Source: Gallaecimonas pentaromativorans (GTDB taxonomy: Bacteria; Pseudomonadota; Gammaproteobacteria; Enterobacterales; Gallaecimonadaceae). From it: a stretch of 64,000 nt of DNA. How positions within the stretch are numbered: the first letter of the stretch is position 1; the number at the start of each line of letters is the position of its first letter. Shown in pieces: positions 28,356 to 36,999 of the stretch. The DNA lies in assembly GCF_003751625.1 (NCBI RefSeq), contig NZ_RJUL01000006.1, positions 284,015 to 348,014 of the forward strand, read 5' to 3'. Below the pieces are notes generated by a model that was not told the DNA's origin, did not search any database, and saw only the letters and a list, made by a program, of their open reading frames with translations. The position numbers were made by a program, and so were the translations under genes.

Positions 28356-28383
28356 AAAAAAAGCAGCAAAAGCTGCTTTTTTT
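28356..28383 (+). terminator. Terminator of the ETF-QO gene
   Basis: AAAAAAAGCAGC-AAA-AGCTGCTTTTTTT right after the stop codon. Confidence 0.88.
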
Positions 28384-28465
28384 CTTTTAAGGGCTTGCAA
28401 GAAAGGCAATCCTTTTTTAAAAATAGAGTATCTTCATTCCTTGCTAATCTCTTAAGGGAACTTCA

Positions 28466-28870
28466 ATGTCAGATTTTCTGCAAATTCTGGGCAACCAACG
28501 TCGCCTGAACGCCGCCACTAAAGAACTCACCCTGGCCGAGCTCGAAGAAATCAAAGGCAAACTGGACGCGATCATCGCGTCTCGCGCCGAAGAAGAAGCC
28601 GAGCGTCAAAAAGAAGAAGCCGAGCGCACCGCTAAAATCGACGAGCTGCGTAAAGCCATGGCTGAAGCCGGCATTTCTGCAGAAGACATCCTGGGCGGCG
28701 CTGCCGCTGCTCCTTCTCGCCGCGGCGGCAAAGGCGCCAAGCGTCCTGCCAAATACCGCCTGGAAAAAGACGGTGAAGAGCACCAGTGGACCGGCATTGG
28801 CCGTATGCCCAAAGTATTCAAGGAAATCGTCGACAACGGCGGTAGCCTGGACAAGTACCTGATCAAATAA
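28466..28870 (+). CDS. H-NS family nucleoid protein
   Basis: Histone-like silencer of 134 aa. The N-half (about 1-65) is helical and highly charged (RAEEEAERQKEEAERTAK), serving oligomerisation. A short Ala/Gly/Arg/Lys linker (AAAAPSRRGGKGAKRPAKY) follows. The C-terminal DNA-binding domain has WTGIGRMPKVF at about 108-118, equivalent to the WTGQGRTP AT-hook-like loop of E. coli H-NS, and ends with SLDKYLIK. The start ATG 28466 has AGGGA upstream. It stands as a single gene between two terminators. It could be H-NS itself or a StpA-like copy; the window cannot decide. Confidence 0.93.
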   Translation: MSDFLQILGNQRRLNAATKELTLAELEEIKGKLDAIIASRAEEEAERQKEEAERTAKIDELRKAMAEAGISAEDILGGAAAAPSRRGGKGAKRPAKYRLEKDGEEHQWTGIGRMPKVFKEIVDNGGSLDKYLIK

Positions 28871-28884
28871 GTTTCAGGTATTTG

Positions 28885-28910
28885 CAAAAAAGGGCCTTAA
28901 GGCCCTTTTT
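28885..28910 (+). terminator. Terminator of the H-NS gene
   Basis: CAAAAAAGGGCC-TTAA-GGCCCTTTTT, 15 bases after the stop. Confidence 0.93.
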
Positions 28911-29194
28911 TATTTTCCGCTTATTCCTGTTTTGCCGTAGCAATAGCACGCCGTTACTGCGCTCAAAAAAACACCACTTCAAAAGGCCGCTGAAATTTCC
29001 TCCGCCAGCACCACCGCATTTACCGCGCCAGCAGCAGCTGAGCCGTCCTTAAAGCCCAGCTTGCTAAACCTTGACTGAAATAGCCCACAAGGCCAGACAT
29101 CAGCCACCAGCAACAATCATTTACAAAATCTCAGGTAGTTGATTTTAAATTAAATTAGCTATGCCGCCTTGGGCTTTCGGCAAAGCCTGGCAAC
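28911..29194. other. Intergenic stretch with a possible gene remnant
   Basis: No real gene is evident. On the minus strand a 42-codon frame from GTG 29107 to TGA 28979 ends with a coding-like Ala/Val-rich segment (KDGSAAAGAVNAVVLAEEI). It has no ribosome binding site and is preceded by a stop, so it could be the tail of a lost gene. A small hairpin GGCTTT-CGGC-AAAGCC lies at 29172-29187. Confidence 0.3.
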
Positions 29195-29218
29195 AAAAAG
29201 GCCGCTTGCGCGGCCTTT
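29195..29218 (-). terminator. Terminator of ribA
   Basis: Forward strand AAAAAGGCCGC-TTGC-GCGGCCTTT, giving a minus-strand hairpin followed by TTTTT, just beyond the ribA stop. Confidence 0.88.
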
Positions 29219-29222
29219 GGTA

Positions 29223-29870
29223 TCAGAATTTACTGTGGGCAGGGCAACAACTTTCGTCGTCGCTTTCCAGGGCATGGTGCCCTTCTTCTTTTTTCGCTGC
29301 CAGGTAACGGGCGTTATGAGCGTTACGGTAAACCCGGGTGCCGACTCTGTCGTCCACATGAATACCGTTGGCTTGCAATTGGGCAATTTTGCGCGGGTTG
29401 TTGGTCAACAGCCGAATATGGTCAATCCCAAGGGCTTTTAACATTTCGGCCGCGACAGTGAAATCGCGCTGGTCGTCTTCAAACCCTAAGGCGCGATTGG
29501 CCTCGTAGGTATTCATGCCTTCGTCTTGCAGGGCATAGGCGTCCAATTTATTGATAAGGCCAATACCGCGGCCTTCTTGGCGCAGGTAAAGAATAAGGCC
29601 ACCTTCGGCACTGATGCGCACTATGGCTTCTTCCAATTGCGGGCCGCAATCGCAGCGGGCAGACATAAACACATCGCCGGTTACGCACTCGGAGTGCATC
29701 CGCACCAGCGGCTCGCTGCGCTGCCAGTCGCCAAGGGCCAGGGCAAAGTGCTCCTTGCCGTCAGCCAGATTATCGAAGGTGATGAAGGTCGCCAGGTAAC
29801 GGCCTCCAAGAACAGGGATCTCTACCTGACGTCGTACCTTGACTGCCATATCGCCAGTATCAGCTGTCAT
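29223..29870 (-). CDS. ribA: GTP cyclohydrolase II
   Basis: Opens riboflavin synthesis from GTP. 215 aa. Zinc ligands are Cys62, Cys73 and Cys75 in the SECVTGDVFMSARCDCG region; LYLRQEGRGIGLINKL near 94-109 carries catalytic residues, and LLTNNPRKIAQL near 155-166 the base-recognition loop. ATG 29870 has AGGTGA upstream; an ATG seven codons in has none. The stand-alone RibA type without a RibB domain. The tail DDESCCPAHSKF adds two Cys and a His of unknown meaning. No FMN riboswitch is seen upstream. Confidence 0.95.
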   Translation of the reverse strand: MTADTGDMAVKVRRQVEIPVLGGRYLATFITFDNLADGKEHFALALGDWQRSEPLVRMHSECVTGDVFMSARCDCGPQLEEAIVRISAEGGLILYLRQEGRGIGLINKLDAYALQDEGMNTYEANRALGFEDDQRDFTVAAEMLKALGIDHIRLLTNNPRKIAQLQANGIHVDDRVGTRVYRNAHNARYLAAKKEEGHHALESDDESCCPAHSKF

Positions 29871-30125
29871 CGCTTCACCTATACATCACGATTTATCGCA
29901 AGGTTGCCCCTGCTCTTAAGAAAATGCTTTTTAAGCTTAGCCCCAACACCTTTGGGGGTGCCATGATAGATCAGTCGCGCCATTTAAAAACCCCTGAAAA
30001 AGGAATGACTTTGTTCGCTTTCCTGCAAAGCCGATCACAAGGGCCATTTCACTGGATGCATCCCGGTGCCGACTTGGCTAGAATGTGGCGCCTTTTTGGC
30101 GGCATTTTTTCATTTGAGGTAGAGC

Positions 30126-31442
30126 ATGAGTAACCAGACCGTCGGCTTTGTCAGCCTGGGCTGCCCCAAGAACCTGGTGGATTCCGAGCGGATCCTGACC
30201 CAACTGCGGGTTGAGGGCTATAACATTGTGCCCAGCTACAACGATGCCGATCTGGTGATCGTCAACACCTGCGGCTTTATCGACAGCGCCGTGCAAGAAT
30301 CCCTGGACGCTATCGGCGAAGCCCTCAATGAAAACGGCAAGGTTATCGTTACCGGCTGCCTGGGCGCCAAGGAAGATGAAATTCGTGAAATTCACCCCCA
30401 TGTGCTGGGCATCACCGGCCCCCACGCCTATGAAGCGGTGCTGGACAAGGTTCACGAGCACCTGCCGGTGCCCAAACAGCACAATCCCTTTTTGGATTTG
30501 GTGCCGCCGCAAGGGGTTAAGCTGACTCCGCGCCACTACGCCTACCTGAAGATCTCCGAAGGCTGTAACCACCGCTGCAGTTTCTGCATCATCCCCAGCA
30601 TGCGCGGCGATCTGGTATCCCGCCCGGTGGGCCAGGTGCTGAGCGAGGCCGAGCGCTTGGTGGGTGCCGGCGTCAAAGAGCTGCTGGTGATAAGCCAAGA
30701 CACCTCCGCCTACGGCGTGGATACCAAACACCGCACCGATTTTTGGAACGGCCGCCCGGTGAAATCCGACATGTACCAGCTCACCGAAGCCCTTGGCGAG
30801 CTGGGGGTCTGGACCCGCCTGCACTATGTGTACCCCTACCCGCACGTGGACAACATCATTCCGCTGATGGCCGAAGGCAAGGTATTGCCTTACTTGGATA
30901 TGCCGCTGCAACACGCCAGCCCTGCCATCCTCAAGCAGATGAAGCGCCCCGGCCAGGTGGAGCGCACCCTTGAGCGCATCCAGCGCTGGCGCCGCGACGT
31001 GCCGGACTTGACCCTGCGTTCCACCTTTATCGTCGGCTTCCCCGGTGAAACCGAGGACGACTTCCAGATGCTGCTCGATTTCATCAACGAAGCCGAGCTG
31101 GACCGGGTGGGCTGCTTTAAATACAGCCCAGTGGAAGGCGCCGCCGCCAATGCTCTGGCCAATCCGGTGGACGAAGCCGTTAAAGAAGAACGCTTCGCCC
31201 GCTTTATGGAAGCCCAGCAGCGCATCAGCGCCGCCAAGCTGCAGCGCAAGGTTGGCACAGTGCAAGAGGTGCTGATTGACGAAGTGGACGAAGAAGGCGC
31301 CATCGGCCGCACCAAGGGTGATGCCCCCGAGATTGACGGCGTGGTGTATCTCAACGGTGAAAGCGGCGTGAAGCCCGGCGACATCGTCAAGGTCAATATC
31401 GACAACGCCGACGAGTACGACCTCTGGGGCAGCAAGCTCTAA
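30126..31442 (+). CDS. rimO: Ribosomal protein S12 methylthiotransferase RimO
   Basis: Radical-SAM enzyme of 438 aa that methylthiolates Asp88 of ribosomal protein S12. The N-terminal MTTase domain has Cys13, Cys49 and Cys78 for one 4Fe-4S cluster. The radical-SAM motif CNHRCSFC gives Cys147, Cys151 and Cys154. A TRAM domain forms the C-terminus from about residue 370. GAGGTAGAGC precedes ATG 30126. Its own terminator follows six bases after the stop. Confidence 0.97.
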   Translation: MSNQTVGFVSLGCPKNLVDSERILTQLRVEGYNIVPSYNDADLVIVNTCGFIDSAVQESLDAIGEALNENGKVIVTGCLGAKEDEIREIHPHVLGITGPHAYEAVLDKVHEHLPVPKQHNPFLDLVPPQGVKLTPRHYAYLKISEGCNHRCSFCIIPSMRGDLVSRPVGQVLSEAERLVGAGVKELLVISQDTSAYGVDTKHRTDFWNGRPVKSDMYQLTEALGELGVWTRLHYVYPYPHVDNIIPLMAEGKVLPYLDMPLQHASPAILKQMKRPGQVERTLERIQRWRRDVPDLTLRSTFIVGFPGETEDDFQMLLDFINEAELDRVGCFKYSPVEGAAANALANPVDEAVKEERFARFMEAQQRISAAKLQRKVGTVQEVLIDEVDEEGAIGRTKGDAPEIDGVVYLNGESGVKPGDIVKVNIDNADEYDLWGSKL

Positions 31443-31447
31443 GCAAT

Positions 31448-31471
31448 AAGCCGGCGCAAGCCGGCTTTTTT
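31448..31471 (+). terminator. Terminator of rimO
   Basis: AAGCCGGC-GCAA-GCCGGCTTTTTT (stem AGCCGGC/GCCGGCT). Confidence 0.92.
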
Positions 31472-31586
31472 ATCAGGCCCGTTCGGGCTAAGCCAGGCGG
31501 GCGCAAATGCCGCCAGCCATGTCATCGTCATTTGTCCTCCCTAGAGTAAAAGCGGTTTTACCTCACTACCCTAAGGGACAAGGACA

Positions 31587-32591
31587 ATGAAAAAACTGCT
31601 GTTAGCCGCTCTGCCCTGCCTGCTGGCCAGCCAGGCCCAGGCCTTTACCCAGGAAACCCACAAACGCATCGTGCTCGATGCCGTGGCCTACATGAAAGCC
31701 CACCCCGCCGCCACCCAATACGCCCGGCTTGCCCAATACGCCACCCAGGCCGGCCTGAGCGTGGACCAACTGGCCGAACGCCTGGGCCAGGGCGCCTATG
31801 ACGTGGACGACTTCGAAGACACCTACCTGTGCGGCGCCGTCACCGGCGATTGTGTCAGGGCGCCGCTGTGGGGCACCTTGAGCAGCATCGTCTCCTACAG
31901 CTCCTACTGGCACTTTCAAAACCACACCCAGGGCCCCGACGCCCACGGCAACGACTTTGGCGGCTACAACTACGCCAAGCTCACCGTGTCTGGCGATGTC
32001 GACAACCTGGCTGCCGCCTGGCTGAGCGGCGATCACTTAGACGATGGCCCCGGCGGCCAGGGCGGCTGGTTTGGTGACGACTCCGAGTACAACAGCTACG
32101 GCATCACCGAAGCCCACTACCGCCAGGGCTCCACTTCCAGCTACAGCATGTACAAAGACTTCGAGACCATGCCATTCCAGCCCATCGATAACCTGGCCCA
32201 GTACTGGTACGGCCGTTATCTGGCCAACCACAGCGTTGACGCCTTGGGCTACAGCCTGCACGCCACCGACCTCCTCCAGCCCCACCATACCTGGACCACC
32301 TCGGCCCTGAATCACTCGGGCTGGGAAACCTGGGTGCGGGATTATTACGACAGCGAGCAGCTCTCCAGCGACAGTCTAGTCACCGAGGCCCTGGCGGACT
32401 TTGACACCATCAGCCCAAGCGAAGACGACATTCGCCCCCTGCTCACCGAAGGCGGCGATATCTCCTACAGCCAGGGGGGCCTGGTGCTGAACTCCCAGGA
32501 CCACAATGAGCGGGTGATGATTGGCCGCATCGTCATTCCCCACGCCATCGCCATGGTGGTCAAGGTGCTGAACCATGCGATGCAGCGTTAA
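31587..32591 (+). CDS. Exported zinc-dependent phospholipase C/P1-nuclease-fold protein
   Basis: 334 aa with a clear signal peptide (KKLLLAALPCLLASQAQA, cleaved before FTQETHK). The mature protein shows the ligand pattern of zinc phospholipase C/S1-P1 enzymes in order: His near the new N-terminus (ETHKRIVLDAV), an Asp-rich DVDDFED, YWHFQNH near residue 110, then LHATD, QPHH and NHSGWE near 230-255, giving HxxxD...H...HxxxE. The family hydrolyses phospholipids or single-stranded nucleic acids; which one applies here is open. Gly/Asp/Tyr-rich insert at about 125-190 looks surface-exposed. First gene of a three-gene coupled unit, with AAGGACA before ATG 31587. Confidence 0.75.
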   Translation: MKKLLLAALPCLLASQAQAFTQETHKRIVLDAVAYMKAHPAATQYARLAQYATQAGLSVDQLAERLGQGAYDVDDFEDTYLCGAVTGDCVRAPLWGTLSSIVSYSSYWHFQNHTQGPDAHGNDFGGYNYAKLTVSGDVDNLAAAWLSGDHLDDGPGGQGGWFGDDSEYNSYGITEAHYRQGSTSSYSMYKDFETMPFQPIDNLAQYWYGRYLANHSVDALGYSLHATDLLQPHHTWTTSALNHSGWETWVRDYYDSEQLSSDSLVTEALADFDTISPSEDDIRPLLTEGGDISYSQGGLVLNSQDHNERVMIGRIVIPHAIAMVVKVLNHAMQR

Positions 32592-33579
32592 CCTGCTTGG
32601 CGCCTTGGCGCTGATATTGAGCGGCCCCCTGTGGGCCGCTTGCCCCACGGCGGATCTGCTGGCGCGCCTGGCACGGATGAGCAAATTGCCGCAACAGGTT
32701 GTGGCGGCGCAGCTCGCCGACGACGCCCTGCTTGGCCCTTATGCCAGGGGCCATTTTGACGATACCGTGCACCAGCCCAGCCGCGTGGGCAGCAGCCACC
32801 AGCGCCAGTTGGACGAGCAGTGGCTGGGGCTCATTACCCCGGATATTGAAAATCGCGCCAGCCGCGCCCGCCAAGCGGCCCGTTTTGACGATGACGGCCT
32901 GCACCTTAAAGGCCAAAGCTGGGGCCCGGCCAGCCTTAGCGGCCTTAACCTGCAGCAGCGCCTGGCGCTAAAGGATGGCGACAACGCCACCTTAGAGCAC
33001 CTTCTTTGGCAGCAGGCGCTAGTCACACTCGCCCCCAACTGGCTCAAAGAAGCCGGCTGGCCAGAGGAGAAAATAGCCTGCTCCAAAGCCTTGGTGGAAA
33101 ACCGCCTCGACAGGGTCTGGCTGATGCAGCGCCTGGGGGTATCAACCGACCCGCATCACCCCAGCCCCGCCCTCGATGCCCTGGCCAAGGCGGTAAGCAG
33201 CGATGATATTGCCGCCTACTACCAAGCCCACCAAGGGGATTTTCGGCAATTGGCCGCGGTGGACGCGCGCCTTTTTGAGGCGGACAGCGCGGCGAACATT
33301 AACCACCGGCAGCCTGAGATAACCCACCTCACCCGGCAAGAGGCCCAGGGCCAGGTGCTAAAAACCTTGGCCTTTGTGACCCCGGAGCTGGGCCGCTCGG
33401 CGGTTATCCGCCTGCCTTCTGGCCGCTATGGCCAGGTGGAAGTGCTAAAGCGCCACTACCAGCAGCTTGCGCCAGATTCGGAATCAGTGGCCTTTGTGGC
33501 CCGCCAGGCCATCGCCAAGGCACAAGCCAAGGCCAACTGGCAGGCGCTGCTGGTTAAGCTTCGCCAGGAGGCGCAATGA
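32575..33579 (+). CDS. Exported protein resembling parvulin-type peptidyl-prolyl isomerase/foldase
   Basis: 334 aa, starting inside the last 17 bases of the upstream gene, so translation is coupled. A signal peptide ends near WAACPTAD. The N-terminal half is helical without a known motif. At about 205-235 the stretch SSDDIAAYYQAHQGDFRQLA is like the segment before the isomerase core in PpiD/SurA-type proteins, followed by a VDARLFEAD strand where those have an ARHIL-type strand. The canonical parvulin active-site residues are not evident, so the domain is probably degenerate. I infer a dedicated periplasmic chaperone for the upstream enzyme. Similarity is by eye only. Confidence 0.5.
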   Translation: MRCSVNLLGALALILSGPLWAACPTADLLARLARMSKLPQQVVAAQLADDALLGPYARGHFDDTVHQPSRVGSSHQRQLDEQWLGLITPDIENRASRARQAARFDDDGLHLKGQSWGPASLSGLNLQQRLALKDGDNATLEHLLWQQALVTLAPNWLKEAGWPEEKIACSKALVENRLDRVWLMQRLGVSTDPHHPSPALDALAKAVSSDDIAAYYQAHQGDFRQLAAVDARLFEADSAANINHRQPEITHLTRQEAQGQVLKTLAFVTPELGRSAVIRLPSGRYGQVEVLKRHYQQLAPDSESVAFVARQAIAKAQAKANWQALLVKLRQEAQ

Positions 33580-34076
33580 AGGTTGCCATCGCCCTTTTTA
33601 GCTTGCTGGCCGCCCTTGGCTGGTTGTTCTGGCCCAAGGCACAGCTCGCCTTGCCGCCGCCAGCAACAAAGCCTCAGCCAAGGGTTATTACCCCCGCGCC
33701 AGTTATCACTGCTGCGCCTTTGCCAAAGGCCGCCCAAAAGGCGCAGCAGCCACCGATAACAGCCAAACCATCGGTGCCTCTTAGGGACCCGCTGGCGCCC
33801 GGCATCAAAGCCCATCAGCCGGTGGCGCCGCAGCCCCTTGGCGACCCGGAGCAATACCTTGAGGCGGAAAATGCCCGCCACCAGGCGCTGCTGGCCGACT
33901 TTGCCAAAGCCGCCCGCCCCAAGATAGCCGAGTTGGAAAGGCTCATTGCCAAAGGGCGGGCCGAGGGCATCAGCGCCGGGCAGCTTGCGAAGGGAGAGCG
34001 CAAGCTTGCCGCCCTCAAGGCAGCTCTGGCGGCGGTGGAGGCAAAAGCGCCCATTCCCCGGCTGGCGCTGCCTTAG
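33576..34076 (+). CDS. Single-span, Pro-rich envelope protein of unknown function
   Basis: 166 aa; its ATG overlaps the previous stop by four bases (ATGA) behind CAGGAGG. Residues 1-20 form one hydrophobic segment (VAIALFSLLAALGWLFW), best read as an N-terminal membrane anchor since no cleavage site is evident. Residues about 25-85 are rich in Pro, Ala and Lys/Gln, like the flexible linkers that cross the periplasm. Residues about 90-155 are predicted coiled coil (LADFAKAARPKIAELERLI...). I recognise no family. The position suggests it tethers or assists the two preceding exported proteins. Confidence 0.6.
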   Translation: MKVAIALFSLLAALGWLFWPKAQLALPPPATKPQPRVITPAPVITAAPLPKAAQKAQQPPITAKPSVPLRDPLAPGIKAHQPVAPQPLGDPEQYLEAENARHQALLADFAKAARPKIAELERLIAKGRAEGISAGQLAKGERKLAALKAALAAVEAKAPIPRLALP

Positions 34077-34197
34077 CAGGCAGGCGCGCGGCTAACTCGT
34101 TGTACCGGCACGGCATTTGCTTAAGTACGGTTTCTGGTGTCAAGTTCCCGCCGCAGAGGAACACGGCGCCCAATAAGCCGTACTTTTAAGGAATGTT

Positions 34198-35706
34198 ATG
34201 CGCGAAGTGAAATTCAGATGGGTCGATAAATACCTGGTCCATCTTAAACTCCAGGAAAAGCTCTTTTTGCTGTTCGGGCTGCCGATGCTGATGATGGTTA
34301 TCCTCGCCGCCATTGGCATCAGCCGCGATTTCACCGCTTTTGAGAACGAGCAGCGCCACCAGGCCCGCTCCGAAGTGGCGGTACTGGCCCGGGTGCTTAC
34401 CAGCCTTGACCAGCAACAGGCCATAAAGGCCGTTAAGGACGCCGGCAGCAACCTGGCGCTTTTTGACGGCAGTGGCCGCCCCTTTGGCGGCTTTTCCGGC
34501 GCCATGGCCGGCGAGCTTGACCGGCTGGAAGGGAAAACCCGGATTGAACAGGGGCAAGTGCTCGCCGCCGCCTCGGTACCGGGCAAAAACTGGCAACTGG
34601 CCATGGCCCAGCCCCTGCAAAAAGCCGCGTTTTGGGACACCAGCAAGGATTACTTCATTCTGATGGCCATTGCCCTGGTGGTGCTGGCCTTCATCACCTA
34701 CTACGTATCCACCTTTATCGGCGGGGCGCTGTTTAGCCAGGTACAGGCGCTGACCAAAGTGGCCGAAGGAGACCTGACCTTTCGCCTTAACTTCTTGCCG
34801 GTGCGAGACGAGTTCTCGGCCCTTGCCATTGCCATCGACAAGCTGGCCGAGCGCCAGCACCGGTTGGTAAAACTGGTCAAAGAAAGCTCCGATGCCCTGG
34901 CAGGCTCTGCCGACCTGTTCGGCACCGAAGCGGCCAATACCGACCGCCTGGCCCAGTCCCAGCGCCAAAGCCTGGATTCTCTGGCCACCGCCATGGAAGA
35001 GATGAGCGCCACCGTCAAGGAAGTGGCGCGCCATGCCGAAGACGCCTCCGGCGAAACCCAGCGCGCCTCCAACGAGTCGCAAAAGGGTACCCACAACATT
35101 CAGCAGACCATCGGCGCCATCGAGGCCCTGTCGCGGGAAATTTTTGATGCCAGCAGCGCCGTGGCCAAGGTTAACGACAACGCCAGTCACATCGACGAAG
35201 TGGTGACCACCATCAAGGCCATTTCCGAGCAAACCAACCTACTGGCGCTAAATGCCGCCATCGAGGCGGCCCGCGCCGGCGAGCAGGGCCGAGGCTTTGC
35301 GGTGGTGGCCGATGAAGTGCGCACACTGGCGGCCCGCACCCAGCAGGCGACGGTGGAAATTCAAAAGATGATTGAGTCCTTGCAAAGCGGCACCGGCGAG
35401 GCCATTCGCATCATGGACAAAACCGTGCAGCAGGCCGAGCACAGCGGCACCTTGATTGCCCAGGCCGGACAAGATCTCAGCACCATCAATCGCCACTCCG
35501 AGCAGGTGTTCTCGATGATGGCGCAAATTGCCGCCAGCGCCGAAGAGCAAAGCGCCGTGGCCGAAGACATTGCCCACAACATCTCCTCGGTGCGCCAGCA
35601 GTCTTTGGAGGTGGAAAAGGCCGCCAAGGACAACGCCGACGGCACCCGTGAGCTCAACCGGCTGTCGGGTTCCTTGGCCGACATCCTCAAAGGCCTGAAG
35701 ATCTAA
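34198..35706 (+). CDS. Methyl-accepting chemotaxis protein
   Basis: 502 aa. A transmembrane segment at about 22-40 is followed by a short periplasmic part of about 110 residues, much smaller than a full Cache or four-helix sensor, then a second span at about 150-175. A HAMP-like stretch ([16 protein letters not shown]) leads into the long cytoplasmic coiled coil. The signalling tip [20 protein letters not shown] and the [16 protein letters not shown] block are intact. The C-terminus lacks an NWxxF-type CheR tether. No che genes are nearby. The ligand is unknown. Confidence 0.94.
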   Translation: MREVKFRWVDKYLVHLKLQEKLFLLFGLPMLMMVILAAIGISRDFTAFENEQRHQARSEVAVLARVLTSLDQQQAIKAVKDAGSNLALFDGSGRPFGGFSGAMAGELDRLEGKTRIEQGQVLAAASVPGKNWQLAMAQPLQKAAFWDTSKDYFILMAIALVVLAFITYYVSTFIGGALFSQVQALTKVAEGDLTFRLNFLPVRDEFSALAIAIDKLAERQHRLVKLVKESSDALAGSADLFGTEAANTDRLAQSQRQSLDSLATAMEEMSATVKEVARHAEDASGETQRASNESQKGTHNIQQTIGAIEALSREIFDASSAVAKVNDNASHIDEVVTTIKAISEQTNLLALNAAIEAARAGEQGRGFAVVADEVRTLAARTQQATVEIQKMIESLQSGTGEAIRIMDKTVQQAEHSGTLIAQAGQDLSTINRHSEQVFSMMAQIAASAEEQSAVAEDIAHNISSVRQQSLEVEKAAKDNADGTRELNRLSGSLADILKGLKI

Positions 35707-35708
35707 GC

Positions 35709-35733
35709 AAAGCCGGGCACTGCCCGGCTTTTT
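35709..35733 (+). terminator. Terminator of the chemoreceptor gene
   Basis: AAAGCCGGGCA-C-TGCCCGGCTTTTT directly after the stop. Confidence 0.92.
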
Positions 35734-35777
35734 ATTTGCTACAATCTGCGCCCCAAAATCGTCAACAAGGCAGCCTT

Positions 35778-36968
35778 ATGCCCCGCAATGCCCTGGTTCT
35801 GGCCGAAGGCCGTGAAAAGTCCGTAAAACGCCGCCACCCCTGGATCTTTGCCGGTGCCGTGCACCACAGCAAAGGCAAACCCAAGGCCGGCGACACCGTG
35901 GAGATTTACAGCCACGACGGCACCTGGCTGGCACGGGCCGCCTACTCCCCGGCCTCGCAAATTCGCGCCAGGGTCTGGACCTTCGATAAAAACGAAGAGG
36001 TAGACGCCGATTTCTTTGCCCGTCGCATCAATGCCGCCGACCAGCGCCGCCGGCCCATGGTGGAGCGTGAAGGCATCACCGGTTACCGGGTGGTAGCGGC
36101 TGAATCCGACGGCCTGCCCGGCATCACCATCGACCGTTACGACAACGTGCTGGTCTGCCAGCTGTTGTCCATCGGCGCCGACAAATGGCGCGATGCCATC
36201 GTTGCCGCCTTGAAGGCCCGCTTCCCCGGCTGCGTTATTCATGAACGCTCCGACGTGGAAGTGCGCCGCAAAGAAGAGCTGGTGCCCCTGGTGCAAACCC
36301 TGGCAGGGGAACTGCCCGGCAAAGTGGCTATCGTGGAAAACGGCATCAAGCTGTGGGTGGACCTTATCCAGGGCCACAAAACCGGCTATTACCTCGACCA
36401 GCGCGATAACCGCGCCGCCGTGCTGCCCTATGTGGAAGGCAAAGAGGTACTGAACTGCTTTTCCTACACCGGCGGTTTTGGCACCTACGCCCTTAAAGGC
36501 GGCGCCAAGCATGTGACCCAGGTGGACGTGTCAGAATCGGCCCTGGCCCTTGCCCGCGACAACCTCAAGCTCAATGGCCTGGATGAAAGCCGCTGCGACC
36601 TTATCAAGGAAGACGTGTTTGCCCTGCTGCGCCGCTACGCCAGCGAGGGCCGCCAGTTTGACGTTATCGTGCTGGACCCGCCCAAGTTTGTGGACTCCAA
36701 GTCCAGCCTTAAAGGCGCGGCCCGCGGCTACAAGGACATCAACCTGCACGCCCTGAAATTGCTGCGCCCCGGCGGCATTTTGCTGACCTTCTCCTGCTCG
36801 GGCCTGATGGAGCAAAGCCTGTTTCAAAAAATTGTCGCCGACGCTGCCTTGGATGCCGGCCGCGACGCGCAAATTCTGCGCTTTTTAAGCCAGTCTGCCG
36901 ACCACCCGGTCAATGTCCACTACCCCGAAGGCCTCTACCTGAAAGGCCTTGTGGTACAAGCCAGCTAA
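35778..36968 (+). CDS. rlmI: 23S rRNA m5C1962 methyltransferase RlmI
   Basis: SAM-dependent methyltransferase with 396 aa from ATG 35778, exactly the E. coli RlmI length; an in-frame ATG 42 bases upstream is less likely since AAGG sits before 35778. The N-terminal PUA domain (about 1-75) has [18 protein letters not shown]. The methyltransferase core has [18 protein letters not shown] near 226-243 for SAM, VLDPPKF near 300 and the catalytic Cys in LTFSCSGLM near 340. Confidence 0.95.
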   Translation: MPRNALVLAEGREKSVKRRHPWIFAGAVHHSKGKPKAGDTVEIYSHDGTWLARAAYSPASQIRARVWTFDKNEEVDADFFARRINAADQRRRPMVEREGITGYRVVAAESDGLPGITIDRYDNVLVCQLLSIGADKWRDAIVAALKARFPGCVIHERSDVEVRRKEELVPLVQTLAGELPGKVAIVENGIKLWVDLIQGHKTGYYLDQRDNRAAVLPYVEGKEVLNCFSYTGGFGTYALKGGAKHVTQVDVSESALALARDNLKLNGLDESRCDLIKEDVFALLRRYASEGRQFDVIVLDPPKFVDSKSSLKGAARGYKDINLHALKLLRPGGILLTFSCSGLMEQSLFQKIVADAALDAGRDAQILRFLSQSADHPVNVHYPEGLYLKGLVVQAS

Positions 36969-36969
36969 G

Positions 36970-36999
36970 AAAAAGCCCCGCGACGCGGGGCTTTTTACT
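36970..36999. terminator. Terminator of rlmI, left copy of a duplicated terminator
   Basis: AAAAAGCCCCGCGACGCGGGGCTTTTTACT shape: stem AGCCCCGC/GCGGGGCT, 30 bases, identical but for one base to 38449-38478. Its right end overlaps the stop of the KAP gene. Confidence 0.93.

Noticed and set aside
29871..30125. FMN riboswitch for ribA and a defined rimO promoter
   Set aside because: The leader lacks the conserved FMN-element blocks. A TAGAAT hexamer near 30079 could be a -10 box of rimO, but no convincing -35 box was found.
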